Of a stretch of 11,664 nucleotides of DNA, positions 5,563-11,664 are shown piece by piece. Position 1 is the stretch's first letter. Every line of letters starts with the position of its first letter. Source of the stretch: Halobacteriales archaeon SW_9_67_25. Its GTDB lineage: Archaea; Halobacteriota; Halobacteria; Halobacteriales; Haloarculaceae. A model generated the notes under the pieces. The model saw only the letters and a program-made list of their open reading frames with translations, did not search any database and was not told the origin of the DNA. The DNA is taken from NCBI GenBank assembly GCA_003022745.1, contig PXSU01000165.1, forward strand, positions 1 through 11,664. The letters run 5' to 3'. A program made the position numbers and the translations under genes.

Positions 5563-6258
5563 TCAGATGGGGAGCGGTGACGTATCGATCCCCTCACGCC
5601 GCCCATCGAGAACCGCGAAGCGCTCCTCTCGACGACATTCCAGCCAGTACAGCAGGCGCTCGGCCCACCGGAGTTTCCGGGCTTTCTCGGGGCCCACCGA
5701 CGGGTCGTCGAAGTCCCACCCCGGGAACGTCAGTTCCGCGGCACCCAGATGGGCAGCCAGGAACGCCGCCCGGTCGCCGTCGGTGAACCCACCGAAGTTC
5801 CACACCGGCGGCCGGGGGCGGGCCTGGGTCGTCCCCACTATCGCGCCGGAATCCATCCGTGGAACGAACTCCCGCACGACGCCACCGTTGTCGCCGTGGG
5901 CGTGGACGACCACCGGCACACCGGTCCCCGAGATGGACACGACCGTCCCGCCGTGCTTGTCGAGGTCGGTCACCACTGCGTCGGCCGTGAAACCCATCTC
6001 CAGGAGGCGGTCGGCAGCCGTCGAGGCAGCCACCACCGCGTCGGCTGCGCGGACCGCATCGAGGTCGTCTTCGAGAGACGGTCCAGCGCCAGCTATCGCC
6101 ACCCTCTTTCCCTGCATTCGCAATTCCCGGGGCTCGAACGTCTCCCGGCCGCGGAACTGTCTGTAGAGGGCGTCACGGGCACGCCCGTCGGCCCGGCGGT
6201 CGTACCCGAAGTCCCCCAGAACCGCCTCGTAGACCGGTTCCCAGGTCTCGAAGTTCAT
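5563..6258 (-). CDS. mptE: 6-hydroxymethyl-7,8-dihydropterin pyrophosphokinase MptE
   Basis: A 231-residue cytoplasmic enzyme of the archaeal MptE (DUF115) family, which transfers diphosphate from ATP to 6-hydroxymethyl-7,8-dihydropterin on the way to folate or methanopterin-type cofactors. It replaces bacterial FolK. The family marks are AIAGAGPSLEDDL at residues 54-66, AASTAADRLLEMGFTADAVVTDLDK ending at 101, HAHGDNGG at 119-126, NFGGFTDGDRA at 154-164 and GWDFDD at 180-185. The start MNFETWEP at 6258 is preferred over the open extension to 6327, which has no conserved sequence and is more basic. No clear TATA box is seen at the leaderless distance; GATTATC near 6300 would give a leader of about 15 nt. 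The stop codon TGA is also the target duplication of MITE-like element 2, so the C-terminus may have survived insertion unchanged. Confidence 0.9.
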   Translation of the reverse strand: MNFETWEPVYEAVLGDFGYDRRADGRARDALYRQFRGRETFEPRELRMQGKRVAIAGAGPSLEDDLDAVRAADAVVAASTAADRLLEMGFTADAVVTDLDKHGGTVVSISGTGVPVVVHAHGDNGGVVREFVPRMDSGAIVGTTQARPRPPVWNFGGFTDGDRAAFLAAHLGAAELTFPGWDFDDPSVGPEKARKLRWAERLLYWLECRREERFAVLDGRREGIDTSPLPI

Positions 6259-6393
6259 CGCTCTGGCGATAGCTGTGGCTCGATACGTTGGCGTCCAGAT
6301 AATCCGGGTTGAGCCGAAATGGCACACTGAACTACCCCTGCCCAGGTGCCCTTTCGGCCTTCACGGTCCGCTTTTGGCCCATCTGGCATAAGT

Positions 6394-6408
6394 TTTCCCT
6401 TAGGGAAA
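6394..6408. promoter_or_regulatory. 15-bp palindrome upstream of hydantoinase promoter (operator candidate)
   Basis: TTTCCCTTAGGGAAA has 7-bp arms around one central base and lies about 10 bp before the TATA box at 6418. Position and symmetry suit the site of a dimeric regulator. The gene it served is broken, so the site may be a relic. Confidence 0.45.
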
Positions 6409-6417
6409 GAACCGACC

Positions 6418-6425
6418 ACTTATAA
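6418..6425 (+). promoter_or_regulatory. TATA box of the disrupted hydantoinase gene
   Basis: CTTATAAA is a good haloarchaeal TATA box. The ATG at 6426 directly follows the box and cannot be the start. With a transcript starting near 6449, the leader to the ATG at 6483 would be about 34 nt and contains GGGGAG just before that ATG. Confidence 0.55.
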
Positions 6426-6482
6426 ATGACTCTGACACCGGTGGGGCGAAAGGACCAACTGTGCCGGGCGGTCACGGGGAGC

Positions 6483-6611
6483 ATGCACGTCGGCATCGAC
6501 ACCGGCGGGACGAACGTCGACGCCGTCCTCGTCGACGACAGCGTGGTCGTTGCATCGAAGGTTCCTGGCGACGAATCCGACCCGGTCGAGGCGCTCCTCG
6601 ATAGTGATTAG
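6483..6611 (+). pseudogene. Hydantoinase/oxoprolinase family, N-terminal fragment
   Basis: Forty-two residues, MHVGIDTGGTNVDAVLVDD..., form the first strand and phosphate-binding loop of a hydantoinase/oxoprolinase (HyuA-type) protein: GIDTGGTNVDAV matches the ATP-binding DTGGT motif at the family's N-terminus. Family members have about 500-700 residues, so this is a stub. The frame runs into MITE-like element 3 and stops at TAG within its left repeat (6609-6611). A promoter and palindrome lie upstream. The fragment and the next ORF are probably pieces of one ATP-dependent hydantoin or oxoproline hydrolase gene. Confidence 0.72.
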
Positions 6612-6710
6612 TGCGATTGTTTTCGTGCTTGGTCACAGCTATCGGTGCTTCACGGCGCGTAACTCTCGTCTGGCTTCGCCGTGGCGGTAAAGACTCGCAA
6701 TAATCACTAT
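6601..6710. mobile_element. MITE-like element 3 (about 110 bp) between hydantoinase fragments
   Basis: The ends at 6601-6622 and 6689-6710 are inverted repeats with 19 of 22 matching positions; the outer ten, ATAGTGATTA, match perfectly. An inner pair, CACGGCG (6651-6657) and CGCCGTG (6678-6684), extends the fold. If TA is the target duplication, the repeats start GTGATTA. The end sequences differ from elements 1 and 2, so this is another family. It has no coding capacity. Its last two bases form the AT of the ATG that opens the downstream ORF. Confidence 0.65.
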
Positions 6711-7197
6711 GAGCCCCGAACTGGCCTTCCGTGCCGAGGAGAACCACATCGCCGCCGGCTGTGTCGACCACCGCGGGCGCATCACCGAAGAGGCAGACTA
6801 CGACGAGGCCCCATCCCGGGATACCGTCGCCGTGACGGCCAAGTTCGGCACGCGCAATCCAGCCCCTGAACGCGAGATCCGCGAGACGCTCGGCCATGAC
6901 GACGGGCGAATCGCGCTCGGTCACGCCGCGGGTCCAGGGTTGAACTTCCCGGACAGGGCCGCGACGACAGTCGCGAACGCGAAGACCCGCGAGACGTTCG
7001 CGGCGTTCGAATCTGGACTCGCGGACGCACTCGACGCGGTCGGCGTCAAGGCACCAGTCTACTACCTCAAGGGCGACGCCGCGATGCTCTCGGCATCGGC
7101 CATGTCGACCATGCCGGCACACGCGCTCCGGCGGGTCCAGGCCGAGACCGACATCGACCGGGTGAAAGAGCGCCACGGAGAGTACTGGGATTTCTGA
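6709..7197 (+). pseudogene. Hydantoinase/oxoprolinase family, internal fragment
   Basis: This 162-residue ORF resembles the middle of a hydantoinase/oxoprolinase protein, not a complete one. AEENHIAAGCVDHRGRITEE, then VAVTAKFGTRNPAPEREIRE, LGHAAGPGLNFPDRAATTVANA and APVYYLKGDAAML follow in the order found in HyuA-type N-terminal domains, in which a (K/A)(A/G)DGG segment comes before the ATP-binding core. The core itself and everything after it are missing: from about residue 139 the sequence changes to LRRVQAETDIDRVKERHGEYWDF, perhaps joined by a deletion to another end. The ATG straddles the right end of MITE-like element 3, so it was created or exposed by the insertion. With the stub at 6483 it makes a broken gene lacking roughly 70-100 codons at the junction. 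A short translated product cannot be excluded. Confidence 0.62.
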
Positions 7198-7218
7198 GAG
7201 TTTCGAGGGGTGTCACCG

Positions 7219-7788
7219 CTATCTAGCGTCCGACGCTGTCGTGCCCGCGACCACGCCGCCGATTCCACCGAAGACGGCCGGGTAGACCACTCCGGCCAGT
7301 AACACGGCGAGGAGGACGTCCGGACGGCCAGTCGCCGGGCCGGCCGAGATGGTGAACAGCAAGGCACCGGCCACCGAGAGGACGAGATAGGCCGGAACGA
7401 CCGCGACGCCAGCCAGGATGCCATCCCGCGACGTCTCGCTACCCTGGAACCGCGCGACAGCGAGGCCGGCGGCCAGCAACAACGCCGGCGGGACGACGAA
7501 CAACAGCGGCGTGAAACCCTGGTCGCCACCGATGGCGTTGCCCGCCACAGATACGGGCGCCCCGTCGACGACCGTCTCGACGAAGTGGCTGTTGTAGAAC
7601 ACCCAGCCGACGAGTTTGTAGACGGCCCCGTCCTCTCCCAGGAACTCGAGGAGCTGGCCGAGTCCCGACTCCCGGATGCGTCCGCTGGCAACGAGATACG
7701 TCAGGAGGTAGCCGAGCACCCAGGCGACGGGGCCGACAACTGCGCCGGCAGCGAGCGGAACGTCCCCCCTGTCGAGTCCGTCTGACAT
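7219..7788 (-). CDS. Haloarchaeal integral membrane protein, four predicted helices
   Basis: A 189-residue membrane protein of unknown function. Four hydrophobic segments are seen at residues about 13-35, 91-113, 123-148 and 157-181. Between the first two lies a loop of about 55 residues with YKLVGWVFYNSHFVETVV, which recalls a conserved haloarchaeal DUF family (possibly DUF7978) in my memory. Gly and Ala are abundant in the helices. The start MSDGLDRG at 7788 is used because a TATA-like box lies 28 bp upstream and because the longer frame to 7974 is antisense to the hisG start and is Arg- and Ser-rich. It is divergent from hisG and tail-to-tail with the hydantoinase remnant, and so is probably a single-gene unit. 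Confidence 0.8.
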   Translation of the reverse strand: MSDGLDRGDVPLAAGAVVGPVAWVLGYLLTYLVASGRIRESGLGQLLEFLGEDGAVYKLVGWVFYNSHFVETVVDGAPVSVAGNAIGGDQGFTPLLFVVPPALLLAAGLAVARFQGSETSRDGILAGVAVVPAYLVLSVAGALLFTISAGPATGRPDVLLAVLLAGVVYPAVFGGIGGVVAGTTASDAR

Positions 7789-7811
7789 CACGTCGGGGTC
7801 GGCCACGCGTC

Positions 7812-7818
7812 TGTAAGT
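7812..7818 (-). promoter_or_regulatory. TATA-like box of the membrane protein gene
   Basis: The minus strand reads ACTTACA, centred about 28 bp before the ATG at 7788. The sequence is a weak box and its position is the main support. Confidence 0.3.
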
Positions 7819-7876
7819 GTCTTCGGGCCAGAGAGCGATGGAAAGACAGTTGCCCCCCGACGTTCGAGAGGTGGAT

Positions 7877-8722
7877 ATGCGCATCGCAGTGCCCAACAAG
7901 GGGCGCCTGCACGACCCCACCCTGGAGTTACTCGAGCGGGCCGGTCTGCACCTCGTGAACGGTGCCGACCGCAAGCTCTACGCCGACACGGTCGACCCGG
8001 ACGTGACTGTCTTGTTCGCCCGGACCGACGACATCCCCGAGTACGTAGCCGACGGTGCTGCAGACGTCGGTATCACGGGTCTCGACCAGGTCCGGGAATC
8101 GCAGGCGGATCTCGTGGAGTTGCTCGATCTCGACTACAGCGTCTGTCGGATCGTCCTGGCTGCACCCGAGGACGGTGACATCGACGCCGTCGAGGACATC
8201 GCGGGCGGGACCGTCGCCACCGAGTTCCCGAATATCACCCGGGAGCACTTCGGGAACCAGGGTATCGACATCGATGTCGTCGAGGTATCGGGCGCGACAG
8301 AACTCACGCCCCACGTCGACATCGCCGACGCGATCGTCGACATCACCTCGACCGGCACCACCCTCCGGATGAACCGCCTGGCAGAGGTCGACGAACTCCT
8401 CGAATCGTCGGTTCGGCTGTTCGCCCGGCCCGAAACCGCGGACGAGGAGAAGGTCGAGCAGGTCACGACCGCGCTCGGGTCGGTGCTGGCAGCCGAGAAC
8501 CGGCGCTACCTGATGATGAACGTTCCCGAAGACCGGCTGGACGCGGTCAAAGACGTGATACCCGGAATGGGCGGACCGACGATCATGGACATCGCGGGCA
8601 CCGAGTGGGTGGCCGTCCACGCTGTCGTCGAGGAAAGGGAGGTCTTCGAGACGATATCCGCGCTCAAGCGCGTCGGCGCCAGCGACATTCTCGTCACCGA
8701 AATCGAACGTCTCGTCGAGTAG
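7877..8722 (+). CDS. hisG: ATP phosphoribosyltransferase HisG (long form)
   Basis: A 281-residue cytoplasmic enzyme for the first step of histidine biosynthesis: ATP plus PRPP gives phosphoribosyl-ATP and diphosphate. The N-terminal [11 protein letters not shown] (1-11), ADVGITGLD (62-70) and [13 protein letters not shown] (113-125) belong to the catalytic domains. [19 protein letters not shown] at 148-166 is the PRPP-binding loop. The last 75 or so residues ([14 protein letters not shown]... to [11 protein letters not shown]) form the HisG_C regulatory domain, which marks the long, HisZ-independent form and usually gives feedback inhibition by histidine. The start at 7877 is preferred over the frame's earlier ATG at 7817 because MRIAVPNKG is the conserved N-terminus and AGAGGTGG lies at 7868-7875 overlapping the usual Shine-Dalgarno position. 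No other his gene is nearby, as is common in haloarchaea. Confidence 0.96.
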   Translation: MRIAVPNKGRLHDPTLELLERAGLHLVNGADRKLYADTVDPDVTVLFARTDDIPEYVADGAADVGITGLDQVRESQADLVELLDLDYSVCRIVLAAPEDGDIDAVEDIAGGTVATEFPNITREHFGNQGIDIDVVEVSGATELTPHVDIADAIVDITSTGTTLRMNRLAEVDELLESSVRLFARPETADEEKVEQVTTALGSVLAAENRRYLMMNVPEDRLDAVKDVIPGMGGPTIMDIAGTEWVAVHAVVEEREVFETISALKRVGASDILVTEIERLVE

Positions 8723-8726
8723 CTTC

Positions 8727-8740
8727 CGGTCGACCGTTTT
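8727..8740 (+). terminator. Candidate terminator after hisG
   Basis: A 10-bp perfect palindrome, CGGTCGACCG, is followed at once by TTTT, five bases after the hisG stop codon. A GCCC-GAAA-GGGC hairpin follows at 8746-8757 in the same short gap to the convergent archaellin gene. Archaeal termination depends mainly on the T-run, and four T is short, so this call is tentative. Confidence 0.3.
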
Positions 8741-8766
8741 GGAGCGCCCGAAAGGGCAGGCCGTCG

Positions 8767-9471
8767 CTACAGCGTGACCGAGGACTTGCCCGACAGGGAA
8801 TCGGGTGCGGTCAACGTCACGGTCGTCTCGCCACCGGCCTGGGTGGTGATTTCAATGGACGCTTCGCCACCTTCCTGTAGCGAACCTATTGAAGTCGTAT
8901 TGACAGACGAAATATTATCATTCCCAGCAGCTGCATTGTTACTGCCAATATCGAGAATTATCTTCGCTCTGTCTTCCCGACTATTCATGACTAGACTGTC
9001 ACTAATCGACGAATCGTCGTCTTGAATCGTATCGGTGCCGAAATTATCTCCAGTGCCATCGCCGGATACCCGGTCGACGTGCACAAGGTCGGCTATCTGA
9101 TTCTCGGAGACGAACTGCAGCGTGGTCGTGTTGAGGTCAATATCGTCGGCGCCGGGTGCCTTCTTCACCGTCATGTTGACAGTTGTGACATTTTGCCCGC
9201 GGACGTCATCACCGACGGTGTTGACGACCTGCAACCGATCTGCGACCTGTGAACTGGACTGCTGGCCGGTCTGTTCGGACTGTGATTGCAGGAAGCCGGC
9301 CGTGTTGATGAGAACGCCCGCGGCGATCGCAGCGACGAGCACCATCGCGATGAACACGATGAGCGTCCCGATGCCGACCTGACCCCTTCTCGCTTGTGTG
9401 GCAGTTTCGGTTCCATGGGTATGTCGTCTGGCTGTGCCAGACCTACCTGGGTGGTCCTCATACACACTCAT
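8767..9471 (-). CDS. Archaellin (archaeal flagellin)
   Basis: A 234-residue preprotein, a structural subunit of the archaellum filament. The class III signal peptide is clear: ARRG followed by [32 protein letters not shown], with prepilin-peptidase cleavage expected between Gly30 and Gln31. The N-terminal helix then packs in the filament core. The 30-residue leader is long; the usual haloarchaeal one has about 11-12 residues, and no closer ATG lies in this frame. The exposed part holds five N-glycosylation sequons (Asn94, 99, 114, 186, 191), so AglB-type glycosylation is likely. The C-terminus ends SSVTL, like other archaellins. Codons for residues about 137-195 are visibly less GC-rich than those around them. 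It is a lone archaellin here, without chaperone or motor genes in view. ATG at 9471 is preferred to TTG at 9486. Confidence 0.9.
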   Translation of the reverse strand: MSVYEDHPGRSGTARRHTHGTETATQARRGQVGIGTLIVFIAMVLVAAIAAGVLINTAGFLQSQSEQTGQQSSSQVADRLQVVNTVGDDVRGQNVTTVNMTVKKAPGADDIDLNTTTLQFVSENQIADLVHVDRVSGDGTGDNFGTDTIQDDDSSISDSLVMNSREDRAKIILDIGSNNAAAGNDNISSVNTTSIGSLQEGGEASIEITTQAGGETTVTLTAPDSLSGKSSVTL

Positions 9472-9498
9472 AAGCGTATCCCACAAATTATCTACCCT

Positions 9499-9507
9499 GA
9501 TAATACG
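9499..9507 (-). promoter_or_regulatory. TATA-like box of the archaellin gene
   Basis: The minus strand reads CGTATTATC around here, with its centre about 32 bp before the ATG at 9471, which would give a leader of about 5 nt. A TGATA/TATCA inverted repeat (9498-9513) covers the box. The AT-rich GATAATTT closer to the gene (about 19 bp away) is too near to serve with this start. Confidence 0.4.
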
Positions 9508-9564
9508 GTATCACCGTCCGAGATTGCGCTTTCTTCTCGAACACTGTGCCGGTTCTGGGTGATT

Positions 9565-10863
9565 TCACTCCTGTCGACGGAGGAGCAGGCCGCCACCCAC
9601 GAGTGCAAGCGAGAGCATCAGGACGACGACCTGCAGTTCGCCGACCCAGTAGGGCATCCAGGGAAGCCCGGCCTGGAGGCCGACGACTGCTGGCGTCAGG
9701 AGCGGGATGTCACCGCTGTCGGGTTCGGCCCGTCCCTCCCCGTCCCCGGTATCGACGCCGTGACCCGGGACACCGGCCTGTTCGCCCACCGGCACGCGGT
9801 CGGCCTCGTAGGGCACGTTCTCCGTCGAGACGCTCCAGACGACGTCGCCGCTTTCGTCGACCTCGAGGACCCGCTCGTTCATCGTGTCGGTCACGAGCGT
9901 GTGTCCACTGGGGAGGCGGTCGGCGTCGCGGGGCCAGTCCAGTCCGATGTCGCCAGCCGATTCGAGCGTCCAGACCGGTTCCCAGCCCTCGCCGGTCCGG
10001 TGGAGTTCGACGACCCGGTCGTTGTCGCTGTCGGCGACGAGCACGACGCCACTCCCGAGCCAGTGGGGGTTGTGCTGGTGGTCGAGCACCGCGGGATCGC
10101 CACAGCGCACGTCGCCGTCGCTGTCCCCGCTGTAGTCGTCGAGCTGACCGTTCTGCGTGCAGGTGGCGTCGTCGGTGCCCCGGTCCTCGTTGATGACCTC
10201 GACGACGCCACTGCCGCGCTCGACGAGGACGAGCTGGTTGGCGTTCCGGACAGAGACCAGAAAGCGGCCGTCCCCGATGTGCTCGATGTCGTTGATGTGT
10301 AGCCAATCGACCCGCGCCGGGTTGGGCGGGGCGTCGTAGAGCTGGCTGGCGTTCCACTGCCAGACCACCTCGCCGTCCTCGACGACCAGGAGGCGTTCGT
10401 ACTCCATGTCGACGACTGCGAACCCGCCGTCGGGCAGCGGGTCGATGGCGTGGACCTCGCTGTTGGTCTGTGTCCCGACAGGGAAGCTCCACTCCTCGAT
10501 TACTGCCGGGGACCCGCTCCCGGACTCGGGGTCGAGTATCCGGTAGCCGGTGTGTGGACACGGCGACTCGAAGCGGCCACACTCCTCGTAGCCACCCTCG
10601 ATAAAGGCCGCCGCGACGGTCCCGTCCTCGAGGTGTTCGACCTCGAAGTAGCTCTCGGCCCCGGTGTGTGTCCAGGCGGTCTCGGAGCCGTTCAGCGCCT
10701 GGACGTTCCCGGCAGAGCGAAAGCCCTGGACGGAGACGACCGTCTCGTTGGTCCCCTCGCCAGCGATGTCCCGCGGCGGGGCCAGGGCCGCGCTCGCGGC
10801 GAGTGTCACCACGAGCAGGGCCACGCCGGCCACGACAAGCACCGTCCCGCGGTCGCGTTCCAT
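9565..10863 (-). CDS. Membrane-anchored arylsulfotransferase (ASST)-like beta-propeller protein
   Basis: A 432-residue protein with a membrane segment at both ends: residues 7-28 (VLVVAGVALLVVTLAASAALA) and about 411-428. The domain between them, probably outside the cell, has repeated blades with GDGRFLVSV, SGVVLVADSDNDRVVEL and SGHTLVTDTMNERVLEV, typical of arylsulfotransferase-like propellers, which in bacteria move sulfate between phenolic compounds without PAPS. DWLHINDIEHI (186-196), DHQHNPHWL (261-269) and DWPRDADRLPSGH (309-321) hold the candidate His and Arg active-site residues. Four Cys (95, 102, 235, 254) could form two disulfides. The ATG at 10863 is preferred to GTG at 10875 because it puts a charged MERDRG before the helix. 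The donor and acceptor are unknown; the fold could serve another function. Confidence 0.82.
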   Translation of the reverse strand: MERDRGTVLVVAGVALLVVTLAASAALAPPRDIAGEGTNETVVSVQGFRSAGNVQALNGSETAWTHTGAESYFEVEHLEDGTVAAAFIEGGYEECGRFESPCPHTGYRILDPESGSGSPAVIEEWSFPVGTQTNSEVHAIDPLPDGGFAVVDMEYERLLVVEDGEVVWQWNASQLYDAPPNPARVDWLHINDIEHIGDGRFLVSVRNANQLVLVERGSGVVEVINEDRGTDDATCTQNGQLDDYSGDSDGDVRCGDPAVLDHQHNPHWLGSGVVLVADSDNDRVVELHRTGEGWEPVWTLESAGDIGLDWPRDADRLPSGHTLVTDTMNERVLEVDESGDVVWSVSTENVPYEADRVPVGEQAGVPGHGVDTGDGEGRAEPDSGDIPLLTPAVVGLQAGLPWMPYWVGELQVVVLMLSLALVGGGLLLRRQE

Positions 10864-10903
10864 ACCGAGTAGCACGGGCGAACTGACGTATGAGGACTTC
10901 GAT

Positions 10904-11257
10904 CTAGACGATTCCGAAGATGTTGTTCAGCGGGAGGAACAGTGCCACGGAAAACGCGAAGTGCAACAGCGCCAGGACGACGGCTGTCTGCCACTCGAGG
11001 TCGTAGCTCCACCGGACGGCGAGCCAGTCCGCACAGAGGGTCACCGCGATAGTCACGCCCGGACCCCACTGCTGGAGCACGAAGCTCACGGCGGCGGGAA
11101 CGGCGGCTGCCCGCGCGGCGTACTGGGTGGGAACCTCACCGAGGAAGAACGTCGCCGCCAGGTGCAGAGTCACCGCGTAAAAAACCACGGCTGCCAGGAA
11201 GGTGACCACGAGCGCCGGTATTCCACCACCGGTCAGCCCGACCGACGTCTGTAGCAT
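10904..11257 (-). CDS. Small haloarchaeal membrane protein
   Basis: A 117-residue hydrophobic protein of unknown function. Hydrophobic segments lie at residues about 13-39, 50-62 (weaker, broken by Pro), 66-80 and 91-110. Short polar turns contain FFLGEVPTQYAAR and RWSYDLEWQ, and the C-terminus is PLNNIFGIV. I recall similar haloarchaeal DUF proteins (possibly DUF7473) but cannot assign a role. The start MLQTSVGLTGGG at 11257 is used because a TATA-like CCTACAAG lies about 29 bp upstream, while the frame's extension to 11320 would overlap the fumC stop. The gap to the ASST-like gene is about 40 bp and in the same direction, so co-transcription is possible, though the latter has its own weak box. 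Confidence 0.78.
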   Translation of the reverse strand: MLQTSVGLTGGGIPALVVTFLAAVVFYAVTLHLAATFFLGEVPTQYAARAAAVPAAVSFVLQQWGPGVTIAVTLCADWLAVRWSYDLEWQTAVVLALLHFAFSVALFLPLNNIFGIV

Positions 11258-11280
11258 ACGACCGCTTCGGGCGTCGCTGG

Positions 11281-11290
11281 CTTGTAGGCT
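11281..11290 (-). promoter_or_regulatory. TATA-like box of the small membrane protein gene
   Basis: The minus strand reads GCCTACAAGC here, with its centre about 29 bp before the ATG at 11257, in the short gap after fumC. The box is weak in sequence but well placed for a leaderless transcript. Confidence 0.3.
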
Positions 11291-11309
11291 GTGTTCGACA
11301 GGAGGGGGG

Positions 11310-11664
11310 TCACTCCTCACCCAGAATGACGCGGTCGGTCATCTTCGCGGGGTCGAGCACCTCGTCGGCCTCCTCCTCGGTGAGATAGCCCTCCTCGACG
11401 ACGACTTCGCGGATGGTCTTGTCCTCCGTGAGGGCCTGCTTTGCGACCTTGCTTGCCCTGTCGTAGCCGATGGCCGGATTGAGCGCGGTCGCCAGCGCCA
11501 TGCTCTGGTGGACGCGCTCCTCGCAGTGCTCGCTATCGGCCTCCAGTTTCGCGACGAACTTCTCTGCGAAGACCTCGCTGGCGTTGGCGAGGATGTCGGC
11601 CGACTGGAGGAAGTTGTACGCGATGACGGGCTTGTAGAGGTTGAGGTCGATCTGTCCCTCGGCG
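11310..11664 (-). CDS. fumC: Class II fumarate hydratase, C-terminal part (start outside window)
   Basis: About 117 residues of a fumarate hydratase, which interconverts fumarate and malate in the citric acid cycle. The frame runs beyond the right edge. The visible sequence, IDLNLYKPVIAYNFLQSADILA, then MALATALNPAIGYDRASKVAKQA, TIREVVVEEGYLTEEEADEVLDPAKMTDRV, is the end of the long helical domain plus the small C-terminal domain characteristic of FumC and aspartase. The catalytic GSSxMPxKxNP loop lies outside the window. ASPARTASE is an alternative because the C-terminal domain is shared, but the sequence fits FumC better. The TGA at 11312-11310 is followed by 52 bp to the next start. No sign of damage. 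Confidence 0.88.
   Translation of the reverse strand, partial: AEGQIDLNLYKPVIAYNFLQSADILANASEVFAEKFVAKLEADSEHCEERVHQSMALATALNPAIGYDRASKVAKQALTEDKTIREVVVEEGYLTEEEADEVLDPAKMTDRVILGEE

Noticed and set aside
6426..6482. Upstream ATG at 6426 as hydantoinase start
   Set aside because: It directly follows the TATA box, so it would lie upstream of the transcript start; the conserved N-terminus begins at 6483.
3502..6720. CRISPR array or defence island, considered because of the many repeats
   Set aside because: The repeats are inverted pairs or a single tandem pair, without regular spacers; no cas, nuclease, toxin or ATPase gene is present.
8746..8757. GCCC-GAAA-GGGC hairpin as a terminator for the archaellin gene
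   Set aside because: No T-run follows it on the minus strand.

Overview
The window looks like a chromosomal segment of a halophilic archaeon (class Halobacteria). The DNA is GC-rich, most proteins are strongly acidic, several genes have a TATA-like box 25-30 bp before the start codon (as in leaderless haloarchaeal transcripts), and the families fit: archaellin with a class III signal peptide, MptE-type pterin kinase, TrmB regulator, long-form HisG and class II fumarase. No species can be named from the sequence alone.

Layout. (1) 1-371: a minus-strand gene remnant, cut off at its N-terminus by a stop codon next to the following gene. (2) 376-3501: a minus-strand operon of three extended-SDR sugar-nucleotide enzymes joined by overlapping start and stop codons. 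The first is a UDP-sulfoquinovose synthase (SQD1/Agl3)-like protein; the other two are NAD-dependent epimerase/dehydratases. (3) 3502-3970: a gene-free stretch with nested inverted repeats, ending in a tandem 14-bp repeat against a strong plus-strand TATA box. (4) 3971-4099: a 42-codon Cys-containing protein not seen by a long-ORF search, convergent with a TrmB-family regulator (4096-4887). (5) 4898-6258: the TrmB 5' region, a cupin gene and mptE, carrying two related 78-80 bp palindromic MITE-like elements, both flanked by TCA. (6) 6418-7197: a broken hydantoinase/oxoprolinase gene whose N-terminal and middle pieces are separated by a third MITE-like element. (7) 7219-11664: mostly ordinary genes: a four-helix membrane protein, hisG, an archaellin, a membrane-anchored arylsulfotransferase-like propeller protein, a small membrane protein and the C-terminal part of fumC.

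How the genes may work together. The three SDR enzymes would make one or more modified NDP-sugars, perhaps a sulfonated or related hexose, for surface glycans. The archaellin has five N-glycosylation sequons and the ASST-like protein is an extracytoplasmic candidate sulfur-transfer enzyme, so a link to surface glycan modification is possible, but it is inference from proximity only. The most unusual feature is the density of small non-autonomous elements and their exact junctions with coding sequence: one is inserted in frame in the regulator's N-terminal region (81 nt, 27 codons, no stop), one sits at the stop codon of mptE, and one ends inside the ATG of a hydantoinase fragment. I did not find a clear new defence or CRISPR system.
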